A stretch of DNA of 64,000 nucleotides from Phytohabitans kaempferiae (GTDB lineage Bacteria; Actinomycetota; Actinomycetes; Mycobacteriales; Micromonosporaceae): assembly GCF_042433955.1 (NCBI RefSeq), contig NZ_JBHLUH010000060.1, positions 186,001 to 250,000 on the forward strand, written 5' to 3'. Made by a program: the position numbers and the translations under genes. Below are positions 25,446 to 33,890 of the stretch, piece by piece; position 1 is the first letter of the stretch, and each line of letters starts with the position of its first letter. The notes beneath the pieces were generated by a model that searched no databases, had not been told where the DNA came from, and worked only from the letters and a program-made list of their open reading frames with translations.

Positions 25446-27109
25446 GTGTGCGCTCCTTCCCGGTAGGGCAGGTCGGTGGTGATGTAGCCGTCGGCGAGAT
25501 CGGCGGCGATCGCCTCGGGGGCGCGGTGCGCCGGGTCTCCGTATCCGCCGCCGCCCCCGGTCTGGATCCGGATGCGGGAGCCCTTGGGCAGCGGGAGCGC
25601 GTTGACCTTGAGGATGCGCTCGGCGCCGTCGCCACGCTCGACGACGACGTCGGTGGGGCGGCCCGGCGCGCCGCCGAACAGGCCCCAGGCGGGGCGGGCG
25701 GCGCGCTCGAACCACAGCGAGACGGTCGTACGCTCGGCGAGAGTCTCGTAGGAGCGCCAGATACCCAGGCCGCCCCGGTGCCGCCCGGCGCCGCCGGAGT
25801 CCGGCTCCAAGCCGTACCCGGTGATCCTGATGGGATAGCGCGACTCGATCACCTCGACCGGGTAGTTCTTGAGGTCGCCGCCGCCGTAGTTGATCTGCCC
25901 GTTGGCGCCGTCGCGGTCGCTGAGCCCGCCCCAGCCGACCGCGGTCGCCTCGCCGCAGAAGAAGGTCTCGTCGCCGCCGTCGACGGTCCCGGCGAAGAGG
26001 ATGTTCATCGAGTCGGCGGCCTGGCCGGCGATCACCGCGTCCGGCATCACCGGCGCCAGGGCCTTGATGACCAGGTCGATCATCATGCCGAGATGCGGGT
26101 AGTAGAACTGGCAGGCGGCCGGCTCGCGGGCGTCGAAGACCGAGCGGGGTTCGGCGGAGACGGTCATGTTGCGGAACGTGCCCGCCGTGACCGGGACCTC
26201 GGGGTTGACGAGGAACTTGAACGCCAGCCGGGCGGCGGAGACGGTCTGGGCGAAACCACAGTTCATCGACCCGGGCGTCTGCCCGCTCGAACCGGCGAGA
26301 TCGAGGTGGAGCGTGTCGCCGGCGACGGTGACCGCCACCTTGACCGGCACGGGACCGCCGCCCGGACCCCAGGAGTCGAGCGCGCTCTCGGCGGTGTACG
26401 TGCCGTCCGGGATCGCCGACACGGTCGCCCGGTCGATCCGCTCGCACTGCGCGAACACCGCCTCGGACGCGGCCTCGATGGTCGCCTTCCCAAACCGGTC
26501 ATAGAGGCGGCGCAGCATGATCTCGCCGGTGTGGCAGGCCGCCACCTGCGCGTGCATGTCGCCCCAGACCGAGCGGGGCAGCCGGCTGTTGCGCATCAGG
26601 AAGTCGATCGTCTGGTCCTGCCGCTCCCCCGCCCGGTACAGGTGGGTCGGCGCGATCCGGTAACCCTCCTGGTAGATGGAGGTGGAGTCCATCGCCTGGC
26701 CGGGATCCTTGGCGCCGATGTCCAGCCAGTGCGCCTTCGTCGCGCCGAAGCCGACCAGCTCGCCCTCGTAGAAGATTGGCGAGAAGATCGAGATGTCGTT
26801 GAGGTGGCTGCCCACGATGTAGCTGTCGTTGACGGCGTACACGTCGCCGGGCTGGTAGATCTCCGGACCGCCGAAATGGGCGGTGGTGGCGGCGATCGCG
26901 GCGTCGAGGGCGCCGAGGAAGATCGGCAGCCCGGGCGCCTGGCCGAGCAGCTCGCCCTCGGCGTTGAAGAGACCGACCGAGCAGTCCTTCATCTCGTAGA
27001 TGATCGGTGTGTACGCCGAGCGGGCCAGGTTGTTGTTCATCTGCGCGGCGATCGAGTCGAACGCGTTACGGATGACCTCGACCGTCACCGGGTCGATGTC
27101 GCGCGTCAT
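25442..27109 (-). CDS. hyuB: Hydantoinase B / oxoprolinase family protein
   Basis: A 555-residue HyuB-type subunit. Family blocks: DPVTVEVIRNAFDSIAAQMN, SVGLFNAEGELLGQAPGLPI, GDVYAVNDSYIVGSHLNDIS, HWLDIGAKDPGQ, and the glycine-rich ends GGAGRHRGGLGIWR and GGGGGYGDPAHR. HyuB pairs with HyuA in ATP-dependent hydantoinases, 5-oxoprolinases and acetone carboxylase relatives. It overlaps hyuA and the racemase by 4 bp each. Length (about 520-580) is normal. ATP-dependent opening of an imported lactam or hydantoin is the likely role. Confidence 0.9.
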   Translation of the reverse strand: MTRDIDPVTVEVIRNAFDSIAAQMNNNLARSAYTPIIYEMKDCSVGLFNAEGELLGQAPGLPIFLGALDAAIAATTAHFGGPEIYQPGDVYAVNDSYIVGSHLNDISIFSPIFYEGELVGFGATKAHWLDIGAKDPGQAMDSTSIYQEGYRIAPTHLYRAGERQDQTIDFLMRNSRLPRSVWGDMHAQVAACHTGEIMLRRLYDRFGKATIEAASEAVFAQCERIDRATVSAIPDGTYTAESALDSWGPGGGPVPVKVAVTVAGDTLHLDLAGSSGQTPGSMNCGFAQTVSAARLAFKFLVNPEVPVTAGTFRNMTVSAEPRSVFDAREPAACQFYYPHLGMMIDLVIKALAPVMPDAVIAGQAADSMNILFAGTVDGGDETFFCGEATAVGWGGLSDRDGANGQINYGGGDLKNYPVEVIESRYPIRITGYGLEPDSGGAGRHRGGLGIWRSYETLAERTTVSLWFERAARPAWGLFGGAPGRPTDVVVERGDGAERILKVNALPLPKGSRIRIQTGGGGGYGDPAHRAPEAIAADLADGYITTDLPYREGAHT

Positions 27110-29127
27110 GCGTGGCTCCTCTCCAGCACGAGGTGGCCGTGCCGCGAAGTCGTCGAGGACCAGCCCGGTGGTACGAGGACGGTGCAGCCGGGCTCCAGCA
27201 CGACGGCCGGGCCGGCCACGACGGTGCCCGCGGCGAGCGAAGCGCGGTCGTACACTGTGGACCGCAGCGTCTGCCCCGCGAACCGCACCTCCTGTTCGCC
27301 GAGGACGACCGCGCCGGTCGGGTCACCCGGCTCGGCGGCCGGCGGCCGGTCGACCAGCCCGCGCGCCACCAGGCGAAGCGCGACGATCTCGACCTTCTCG
27401 GCCGGGTTGTTGTGGCCGAACCGCGCCAGGTGCGCGCGGTCGAAGCTGTCATGCAGCCCCTTCAGGACGTCGTCGGCCGCCTGGCCCGCGTCCCAGGTGA
27501 CCGTCACCGTGTACTCCTGCCCGAGGTAGCGCAGGTCGGCGCCGGGCAGCAGGTGCACCGCGTCATCCCGCACCCCGTCCGCGGCGAGCAGCGCGCCCGC
27601 CTGCTCCGACAGCGCGGCGACGGTCGCGGCGAGCAGGTCCGGCTGGAGGTCGTCGAGCGCGTGGAAGAAACTGCGGACCAGGTCATGGCGGATGTCGGTG
27701 TGCGCCATGCCCCATGCAGACAGGACGCCCGGGCTGCCCGGCACGACGACCCGGGGCAGTTCGAGCTCCTCGGCGAGCGAGACCGCGTGCAGCGGCCCCG
27801 CGCCACCGAAGGCCAGCAGGCTGAAGTCGCGCGGGTCGATCCCCCGCGCCACGGTGATCTCGCGGATCGCATTGGCCATGGCGGCGTCCGCGACCGCGAC
27901 GATGCCCAGGGCAGTCGCCTCCGCGTCGAGGCCGAGCGCGCCGGCGACCGACTCGACCGCGCCCCGGGCGGCGTCCTTGTCGAGCGCGAGCGTGCCGCCG
28001 AGGAGCGCGACGTCGGGCAGGCGGCCGAGCAGCAGGTTGGCGTCGGTCACCGTCGGCTCGGTGCCACCGCGGCCGTAGCACGCCGGCCCCGGTACCGATC
28101 CGGCCGAGCGCGGCCCGACCCGCAGCGCCCCGGCGACCACGTGCGCGACCGAACCGCCGCCGGCGCCGATCGTGTGCATGACCACCGAGGGCGCCAGCAG
28201 CGGATGCCCTTCCAGTTCGGTCTGCGCGGCGATGTCGGCCTCACCGTCGACGACGAGGCTGACGTCGAAGGAGGTGCCCCCCATGTCGACGCAGAGCAGC
28301 CGGTCGATCCCGAGGTCGCCGGCGACGGCGACGCCCGCCATCGTCCCGCCGACCGGGCCGGAGAAGAGCGTCTGCACCGGCTTGTCGCGGGCGCGTTCGA
28401 CGGACATCACGCCGCCGTTGGACTGCATGACCGACAGGGGCGCCGCCAGCCCTCGGCCGCGCAGCGCTGCCTCCAGTACCCGCAGATACTCGAGCAGGAT
28501 CGGCGCGACGTACGCGGAGACAGCGGTCGTACTCGTCCGCTCGTACTCCCGCCATTCGGGGGCGATGTCGCTGGAGCAGACGACGGTGACCTCGGGTGCC
28601 TGCGCGGCGAAGACCTCGGCGACCCGGCGCTCGTGCGCCGCGTTGGCGTAGGCGTGCAGGAGCACGACCGCCACCGCGTCGACCTTCCCGCGCAGGCGGT
28701 GCGCGACCGCGGCGACCTCGTCCTCCGCGAGCGGCACCACGACTCCACCATCGGCGGCGAGCCGTTCGGTGACCTCGTGGACGTCCCGCCTGGCAACCAG
28801 CGGCCTGGGGGCGACGTAGCGCAGGTCGTACATGGCGGGCCGGTTGGCCCGGCCGATCTCGTAGACGTCGCGGAACCCGCGCGTCGTCACCAACGCCAAC
28901 CGGGCGCCGCGCCGCTCCAGGAACGCGTTGAGGCCGGCGGTCGTGCCATGCACGAACGACGTCGCGGCCGCGAGCTCGACGCCGAGCCGGCCAACCGCGT
29001 CGACCACGCCGTCCGCGAGGCGGCCCGGCGTGGTGAGCGCCTTCGCCGTGCGCAGCGAGCCGTCGCCGGCGATCGCCACGGCGTCGGTGAACGTGCCACC
29101 GATGTCGACGGCCACCCGCAGTGTCAT
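27106..29127 (-). CDS. hyuA: Hydantoinase A / oxoprolinase family protein
   Basis: A 673-residue HyuA-type subunit with an actin-like ATPase core: phosphate-1 motif VAVDIGGTFTDAV at about 5-17, SFVHGTTAGLNAFLERRGAR, a second nucleotide motif CVDMGGTSFDVSL, and HTIGAGGGSVAHV and FGGAGPLHAVSLAEEL later. It hydrolyses ATP to open cyclic amides together with HyuB. The open frame extends upstream, but the ATG at 29127 overlaps the aminotransferase stop by 4 bp and begins the first strand. Typical length 650-700 aa. Confidence 0.92.
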   Translation of the reverse strand: MTLRVAVDIGGTFTDAVAIAGDGSLRTAKALTTPGRLADGVVDAVGRLGVELAAATSFVHGTTAGLNAFLERRGARLALVTTRGFRDVYEIGRANRPAMYDLRYVAPRPLVARRDVHEVTERLAADGGVVVPLAEDEVAAVAHRLRGKVDAVAVVLLHAYANAAHERRVAEVFAAQAPEVTVVCSSDIAPEWREYERTSTTAVSAYVAPILLEYLRVLEAALRGRGLAAPLSVMQSNGGVMSVERARDKPVQTLFSGPVGGTMAGVAVAGDLGIDRLLCVDMGGTSFDVSLVVDGEADIAAQTELEGHPLLAPSVVMHTIGAGGGSVAHVVAGALRVGPRSAGSVPGPACYGRGGTEPTVTDANLLLGRLPDVALLGGTLALDKDAARGAVESVAGALGLDAEATALGIVAVADAAMANAIREITVARGIDPRDFSLLAFGGAGPLHAVSLAEELELPRVVVPGSPGVLSAWGMAHTDIRHDLVRSFFHALDDLQPDLLAATVAALSEQAGALLAADGVRDDAVHLLPGADLRYLGQEYTVTVTWDAGQAADDVLKGLHDSFDRAHLARFGHNNPAEKVEIVALRLVARGLVDRPPAAEPGDPTGAVVLGEQEVRFAGQTLRSTVYDRASLAAGTVVAGPAVVLEPGCTVLVPPGWSSTTSRHGHLVLERSHA

Positions 29128-30299
29128 CTGCTCACCCCTTCCATCGCGACGGCGCCGCCGCCGCTCTTGTCGTGCCACGCGATGAGCCGGTCGAGACCGG
29201 CCACGAGCCGTGCCTCGGCAGCCGCGAACGAGATCCGCAGGAACCCGCGGGCGACGTCGCCGAACGCCGTGCCCGGCGCTGTCGCCACGCCGTACCTGAC
29301 CAGGTCGAGGGCCGCGCGCCGGGAATCGACACCGGGGGCGAGGGGCACCATGAGGTAGAAGGCGCCCTCCGGCACCACCGGGTGGATGCCGGCGTCGGCC
29401 AGCAGCCGAAGGGCGATGTCGCGATTGCGCCGGTACTCCACGACGGCGGCAGCGACGCCGTCGCGCGGTCCGGACAGGGCGGCGAGGGCGGCGGCCTGGG
29501 AGACGCCGGAAATGCAGGAGAGAAAGGGCTCCTGGAGCCGGGCCAGGGTGGGCGCCAGCCACGACGGCGCCAGCACGTAGCCGACCCGCCAGCCGGTCAT
29601 CGCGTACGTCTTGGAGAAGCTGAAGACGCTCACGACGTTCGGCGACCCGAGCCGGCACAGCGCCGCGGGCTCGCCCTCGAAGAGCACCTCGTCGTAGACC
29701 TCGTCAGAGATCACCAGCACGTCGTGACGGGCCGCGATCTCGACGAGTCGGTGTAGCGTCGGCCGCCCGATCACCGCGCCGGTCGGGTTGCCGGGCGAGT
29801 TGAGCACGAGCACGCGGGTGCGGGGGCCGACCAGCGCGGCGACCTCGGCCGGGTCCGGGACGAAACCGTTGTCCGGGCGCAGCGGATAACGCACTGGCAC
29901 GCCGCCGAACAAGACAGTCTGCATCTCGTAGTTGGGCCAGCTCGGGTCTGGCACCAGTACCTCGTCGCCGGGGCGCAGGACGGCCGCCAGCACAGCGGCG
30001 ATGCCCTGCACCGCCCCTTGGCTCACGATGACGCGGTCCGGCGAGACCGGCACCTCGTACCGGCGCCGCAGGTCCTCGGCCAGCGCCGACCGCAGCCGCG
30101 GGATGCCCGCGCTCTGCGTGTACCCGATCCCGGCCCGCGCCGCAGCGGCACCGGCCTCCACGACGTGCTGGGCCGGCGGCAGATGCGGCTCACCGATCTC
30201 CAACCGGACGACGTCATCGCTACGACTCAGCGCGAGGTTGACGATCTCCCGGATGCCGGACGCGGGTACGCGACGCGCCGCCGCACTCAGTTTCGGCAT
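29124..30299 (-). CDS. PLP-dependent class I/II aminotransferase
   Basis: A 391-residue fold-type I aminotransferase. The PLP lysine is in SFSKTYAMTGWRVGY; other marks are NSPGNPTGAVI, ISDEVYDEVLFEG, and the C-terminal arginine in GFLRISFA. It is the first gene of the minus-strand run, so it may handle the free amino acid released after lactam opening, or supply an amino donor. Specificity (aspartate, aromatic or branched) cannot be told. No membrane or signal segment. Confidence 0.9.
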   Translation of the reverse strand: MPKLSAAARRVPASGIREIVNLALSRSDDVVRLEIGEPHLPPAQHVVEAGAAAARAGIGYTQSAGIPRLRSALAEDLRRRYEVPVSPDRVIVSQGAVQGIAAVLAAVLRPGDEVLVPDPSWPNYEMQTVLFGGVPVRYPLRPDNGFVPDPAEVAALVGPRTRVLVLNSPGNPTGAVIGRPTLHRLVEIAARHDVLVISDEVYDEVLFEGEPAALCRLGSPNVVSVFSFSKTYAMTGWRVGYVLAPSWLAPTLARLQEPFLSCISGVSQAAALAALSGPRDGVAAAVVEYRRNRDIALRLLADAGIHPVVPEGAFYLMVPLAPGVDSRRAALDLVRYGVATAPGTAFGDVARGFLRISFAAAEARLVAGLDRLIAWHDKSGGGAVAMEGVSR

Positions 30300-30436
30300 G
30301 TTGCCGCCACGCCCCCTCCGAACGGATCACTACGATCTGTCATCCAGAATGAACCTGGGCTTCGCGTGTTACAGACAACAACATCAACTGTAAATACTTA
30401 GCTAAACGAAAGCCTCTGAGCGTTGCAGGCTTACAT

Positions 30437-30454
30437 ATGATCTGACACGATCAT
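30437..30454. promoter_or_regulatory. Inverted repeat next to the aldolase start
   Basis: ATGATC and GATCAT arms enclose TGACAC. The repeat ends 3 bp before the GTG start at 30458 and overlaps a possible -10 hexamer TATGAT (30436-30441). A protein bound here would block aldolase transcription. The remaining part of the 158-bp divergent region (30300-30436) is AT-rich with no other clear symmetry. Confidence 0.4.
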
Positions 30455-30457
30455 GCC

Positions 30458-31234
30458 GTGCTTTCCCGACCCGACCCGACCCGCCCATCGGCCGGCGCAT
30501 GGTGCGGCCTCGGCGACCCCGGCGTGGTGGAGCTGTTGCACGGCGCGGGTTTCGACTGGATCTGCCTCGACGCACAGCACGGCGCGTGGAGCGACGAGAG
30601 CGTCACGCGGACGCTAAAGCAGCTACCACCCGACGGCCCGGAGACCGCCGTCCGCGTCGCCGCCAACACCCCCGCCGCCATCGGACGTGCCCTCGACGCC
30701 GGTGCGAACAGCGTCATCGTGCCGATGGTCCAAGACCCCCGCGCCGCCGCATCGGCGGCGGCCAGCTGCCGCTACCCACCGGCCGGCGACCGCAGTTGGG
30801 GGCCCATGCCCGCGCTGTGGGGACGCAACGTGCCGACACCTCAAGAGGCCAACCGCGCCGTCGGGTGCGCGGTGATGGTCGAGACACCGTACGCCGTGGA
30901 GAGGGTGGACCGGATCGCCGCGGTCGACGGCGTCGACATGGTCTTCGTGGGCCCGCTCGACCTCGCCCTGGCCAGCGGCGTCAGCGTCGAGGCACTACTC
31001 GCGGACACAAGCCCCACCGCGCCCCTGCGCCAAGTCGTCGCCGCATGCGCCGCACAGGACGTCCGCGTCGGCGGATTCGCCGGCTCTGCGGCCTGGTCCA
31101 CCACCTTGGCCACCAACGGCTTCCACGCCATCGCCATCGCCACCGACAGCGGACTGCTCGCCAACGCCGCCGCGCGAACGCTCGAATCGTGGCACGGACC
31201 TGGCCAAGCGCCAACGCGCCAGCCACTCCAGTAG
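30458..31234 (+). CDS. HpcH/HpaI-family class II aldolase
   Basis: A 258-residue enzyme of the HpcH/HpaI aldolase/citrate lyase family. Core motifs: GVVELLHGAGFDWICLDAQHG (about 22-42, with the base-supplying His), VRVAANTPAAIGRALDAGA, VIVPMV, a metal-binding glutamate in AVMVETPYA and an aspartate in DMVFVGPLDLALA. These enzymes cleave 2-keto-4-hydroxy acids to pyruvate (or a related keto acid) and an aldehyde. The start is GTG; a nearby ATG at 30453 is out of frame. No clear SD precedes it. It is divergent from the hydantoinase run. Confidence 0.88.
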   Translation: MLSRPDPTRPSAGAWCGLGDPGVVELLHGAGFDWICLDAQHGAWSDESVTRTLKQLPPDGPETAVRVAANTPAAIGRALDAGANSVIVPMVQDPRAAASAAASCRYPPAGDRSWGPMPALWGRNVPTPQEANRAVGCAVMVETPYAVERVDRIAAVDGVDMVFVGPLDLALASGVSVEALLADTSPTAPLRQVVAACAAQDVRVGGFAGSAAWSTTLATNGFHAIAIATDSGLLANAAARTLESWHGPGQAPTRQPLQ

Positions 31235-31494
31235 GAACCCGGTCGTATCATGCCGGCCGCGGCCGATGTCCCGACCGCCAGGACGCGCCTTCGAGGAACT
31301 GTTGACCCGGAGCCCGAGCATCTGCACTACGTCGGGGTCGAGTACAGCGCCTCGACAGCCTCCCGCTCTGAAACACCGTGCCGTGCCGCGCTAGTCGCTC
31401 GGGTGTCATGGGAATGGCCGTTGCAGAACTGACTGTGCCGCCAGAAGAGGACACAGACGGTCTTCCACCGCAGCCACCTCTGCTCACGTCGGTG
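31235..31494. other. Intergenic, no gene recognised
   Basis: About 260 bp between the aldolase stop and an ISAs1-type transposase scar. The minus frame of the scar stays open across it, but the product loses all resemblance to transposase beyond the scar. No hairpin terminator of note was seen. Confidence 0.4.
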
Positions 31495-31682
31495 ATGAGA
31501 TCGTGTGGGCGTCGGGTGGCTCGGGCGATGTTGGTTTCGCCGTTGGTGTGGTGGTAGCCGATCGAGGTGTTGCGGAGGGTTGCCATGACGGCAGGGCCGT
31601 GACCGGTTCGGGCTTGGTGGAGGTCTTCACGGAACGTGACGTCGCTGACGTGATGGACCCGGTTTTCGATCAGCCCCCTCCA
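31495..31682 (-). pseudogene. ISAs1-family transposase remnant (C-terminal scar)
   Basis: Reading minus, the frame gives LIENRVHHVSDVTFREDLHQ, then ARTGHGPAVMATLRNTSIGY and NIARATRRPHDLI, the conserved C-terminal end of ISAs1-family (H repeat-associated) DDE transposases, which usually reads as ENRLHWVLDV...ED...RTGHGPQVMATLRN. Only about 60 codons remain, with no start and no terminal inverted repeats found. It abuts the TetR stop, marking an old insertion point. Confidence 0.75.
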
Positions 31683-32324
31683 TCAGCCGAAAGCTTTGAG
31701 GAAGGTACTCACTGCGGAGCGGGTCAGAGGTAAGAGCTCGGCGTCGCGGACCGGGCGCGTGCCGAGCCGAAGCAGACTGTCCACGGGACCGGCGAGCAGT
31801 GCGGCGAACTGGGCAGCCGCCGTCTCTGGATCGTCGATGCTGAGTCTGCCGGCCAGTGACAGTCGCGCGAGCCGATCGGCAAGAGCCGCAGTAGCCTGGT
31901 GGGATACCGCTGTCACGAGGTCGACCAGATCGGGAAACTGCGCGGCTTCGGCGCAGACCAGCCGTCGCAAGGCACGTGATTCCTCAGCGCAATAGCACTT
32001 GACCAGCTGTTGTCCGACCTCCGTCAGGCGGGTGGCCAGATCGTCACCGGGGTCCACCAGCTGCGCGATCGCAGCCAGGTTGGCGGCGAGAGCGGCTTCG
32101 GAGAGTGATTTCACCGCTTGGCGAAACAATGTCTCCTTGTCGCAGAAGTGGTTGTAGACGGTGGCCTTGGCGACCTTGGCCGCGGCAGCGATGTCATCCA
32201 CTCGAGCCTGTGCGTACCCCACACGTGCGAAAACGGTGAACGCCGCGGCCATGACGGCCTGCTGTTTGTCGATACGCCCGCGAGACCGCGCCTGCAAGGA
32301 CCGAGATGGTTGCAACGCGCCCAT
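31683..32324 (-). CDS. TetR/AcrR-family transcriptional regulator
   Basis: A 213-residue regulator with the TetR HTH at about 18-65 (AVMAAAFTVFARVGYAQARVDDIA, then AKVAKATVYNHFCDKETLF) and a helical ligand domain. The -10-like TACAAT on the minus strand (32331-32336) lies only 6 nt before the ATG, so the transcript is probably leaderless. It is divergent from an SDR-like gene across a region that holds an 18-bp perfect palindrome, the likely operator. Confidence 0.9.
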   Translation of the reverse strand: MGALQPSRSLQARSRGRIDKQQAVMAAAFTVFARVGYAQARVDDIAAAAKVAKATVYNHFCDKETLFRQAVKSLSEAALAANLAAIAQLVDPGDDLATRLTEVGQQLVKCYCAEESRALRRLVCAEAAQFPDLVDLVTAVSHQATAALADRLARLSLAGRLSIDDPETAAAQFAALLAGPVDSLLRLGTRPVRDAELLPLTRSAVSTFLKAFG

Positions 32325-32384
32325 CGGCCCATTGTAGCCGTCAGGCTAACTAACTGGACCCACTGGTCTGCAGTACCGGACTGG

Positions 32385-32413
32385 TTGACCTAGACTCATG
32401 AGTCTAGTTAACT
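32385..32413 (+). promoter_or_regulatory. Promoter with 18-bp palindromic operator (TetR-SDR)
   Basis: The palindrome CTAGACTCATGAGTCTAG (32390-32407) is perfect. It fills the 17-bp spacer between a -35-like TTGACC (32385-32390) and a weaker -10-like TTAACT (32408-32413), an arrangement expected for TetR-type repression of the SDR gene that starts at 32445. Further partial ACTGG/CCAGT symmetry flanks it. Confidence 0.65.
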
Positions 32414-32444
32414 GTCCTCACCAGTCTGGAGGAGCGGAGGACCT

Positions 32445-33281
32445 GTGAAGACCGTTGTGATCACCGGCGGGACCGATGGCATGGGGAAGGCACTCGCACT
32501 AGCTCTCGTGCGCCGCGGCGACCGAGTCGTTGTCATCGGAAACAACGCGGCCAAGGGACAGGCGGTGCGGGATGCCGCCGCCGAATTGGGGCGTGGTGCG
32601 CACATAGAATTCATCCGAGCGGATTTGAGCCTGGTCGCGGACAACCGGCGGGTGATCGAGCAAATCACAGCGACCTACCAAAATGTGGATGCGCTCGTAC
32701 TCGCCGCACGATATTACCGGTCCACTCGCTTCGTCACCCCCGAAGGCTTTGAAGCCAATTTCGCCCTGTTCTATCTAAGCAGGTACCTCTTCGGGCACGG
32801 GCTCGTGACGCTGATGGACCGGTCCGACGCACCTGTGATCCTCAGCTTGGCTGGTCCAGGTGGCGACCTTGCCGAAATTCTATGGGACGACATGCAATTT
32901 GATCGTGCGTACGACCCTGATGCAGTCATGAGGCAGTGTGGGAAGTTGAGTGATCTCCTCGCAATCGGCTTCACGTGCCGCTACCCCGACAGCAGGATCC
33001 GATACATTTTGCTGCATCCCGGGCTAACGGCGACGGGATTCACTGGGCAGTACGATGCTGCCAGTGCGGAATTGGTCGCTCGCATGCGAGAGCGCGGTCA
33101 ACCGGTGGAAGTCGCCGCCGCCCGAATCCTCCATCACCTCGACCACCCGCCGGCTGCACCTCTCAGCGCTTTCGTCCGAGACGATCCGGTCGACGTCCAC
33201 AGCGAACCATTCAACCCCGAAGCCGCAGACCGCCTAGCGCAACTGACTGCGACCATGCTTCGCACAGACTCAGCTTCGTAG
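32445..33281 (+). CDS. SDR-like protein lacking the catalytic tyrosine
   Basis: A 278-residue Rossmann-fold protein starting with GTG after a GGAGG SD. The cofactor loop TGGTDGMGKA (about 7-16) is intact and the length fits long-form SDRs of the retinol-dehydrogenase/protochlorophyllide-reductase group. Where those have YxxxK, this protein reads RQCGKLSDLL, so the lysine stays but the tyrosine is replaced. It may bind NAD(P) without normal oxidoreductase chemistry. Codon use is somewhat less GC3-biased than that of its neighbours. Regulated by the divergent TetR gene, by position. Confidence 0.8.
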   Translation: MKTVVITGGTDGMGKALALALVRRGDRVVVIGNNAAKGQAVRDAAAELGRGAHIEFIRADLSLVADNRRVIEQITATYQNVDALVLAARYYRSTRFVTPEGFEANFALFYLSRYLFGHGLVTLMDRSDAPVILSLAGPGGDLAEILWDDMQFDRAYDPDAVMRQCGKLSDLLAIGFTCRYPDSRIRYILLHPGLTATGFTGQYDAASAELVARMRERGQPVEVAAARILHHLDHPPAAPLSAFVRDDPVDVHSEPFNPEAADRLAQLTATMLRTDSAS

Positions 33282-33367
33282 CGAGACATTCGGACCTTAC
33301 GGCGAAACGCAAGACGTTTTGCCCAGATCGGCGGGTCGCGCGACAGGTGTAGCCGTTCCGGTATCAC

Positions 33368-33509
33368 GATGTCTCGCTCGGCACAGTCAGCACCACCTGG
33401 CCGTGCTGCAGGACGCCGGCGTGGTCACCGGCGCGAGGGCCAGGCGGTCCTCCTCTACCGCCTCACCGAACGCGGCGCCGACCTGCTCGCCACCCTCAGG
33501 GCGGTTTGA
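33368..33509 (+). pseudogene. Frameshifted ArsR-type winged-helix regulator remnant
   Basis: Three frames in sequence rebuild part of an ArsR-type DNA-binding domain: DVSLGTVS, then HHLAVLQDAGVVTGAR, then EGQAVLLYRLTERGADLLAT followed by a stop at 33507-33509. Single-base shifts lie near 33391 and 33435. The N terminus is missing. Confidence 0.6.
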
Positions 33510-33599
33510 CCCCATTCCTGGCGGCGCCAGGTTGGGCCGGTACGCCGACACCAGGTCCTTGCTGGCCGCCTTGGCCTGTAGCGGGCGAGGTCGGCCTCC

Positions 33600-33735
33600 C
33601 GCAGCGGGTCGCCGGACGCGCGGCCACCGCGGTCAGCCGGCGGCCGACCGCGACCAACAGCTCGTCGCCGGCGGGGTGCCCGAGCGAGTCGTTGACCTCC
33701 TTGAACCCGTCGAGCGGCTTGGCACGGTCGTGGTC
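33600..33735 (-). pseudogene. GGDEF (diguanylate cyclase) domain fragment
   Basis: The minus frame reads DGFKEVNDSLGHPAGDELLV and then AVGRRLTAVAARP, the segment just upstream of the GGDEF loop in diguanylate cyclases (normally DLDxFKxxND...GHxxGDxLLxxVAxRL). The signature loop itself is lost. No start, and frames break on both sides. Confidence 0.65.
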
Positions 33736-33791
33736 TCCGTCGTCGAATGCGTTGGGTACAGATCCGAAACGGGCGCACGACACAACAACCT

Positions 33792-33890
33792 GACCGTCCT
33801 GGCGGCGGCCATCCCAGCCACGATCGTGGCCGCCTTACCGCCGGCATGAGCACCGGTCGAGGCACCGATACCGACGCGCTGGTCGACCAG
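33792..33890 (-). pseudogene. Possible DDE transposase fragment
   Basis: The segment LVDQRVGIGASTGAHAGGKA then ATIVAGMAAA resembles the block before the first catalytic Asp region in IS1380/IS4-type transposases (lvd..v.lG..pG.a..G.Ka.tlv.gM.AG). It joins in frame to the SDR fragment at its upstream side. The match is by eye only. Confidence 0.3.
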
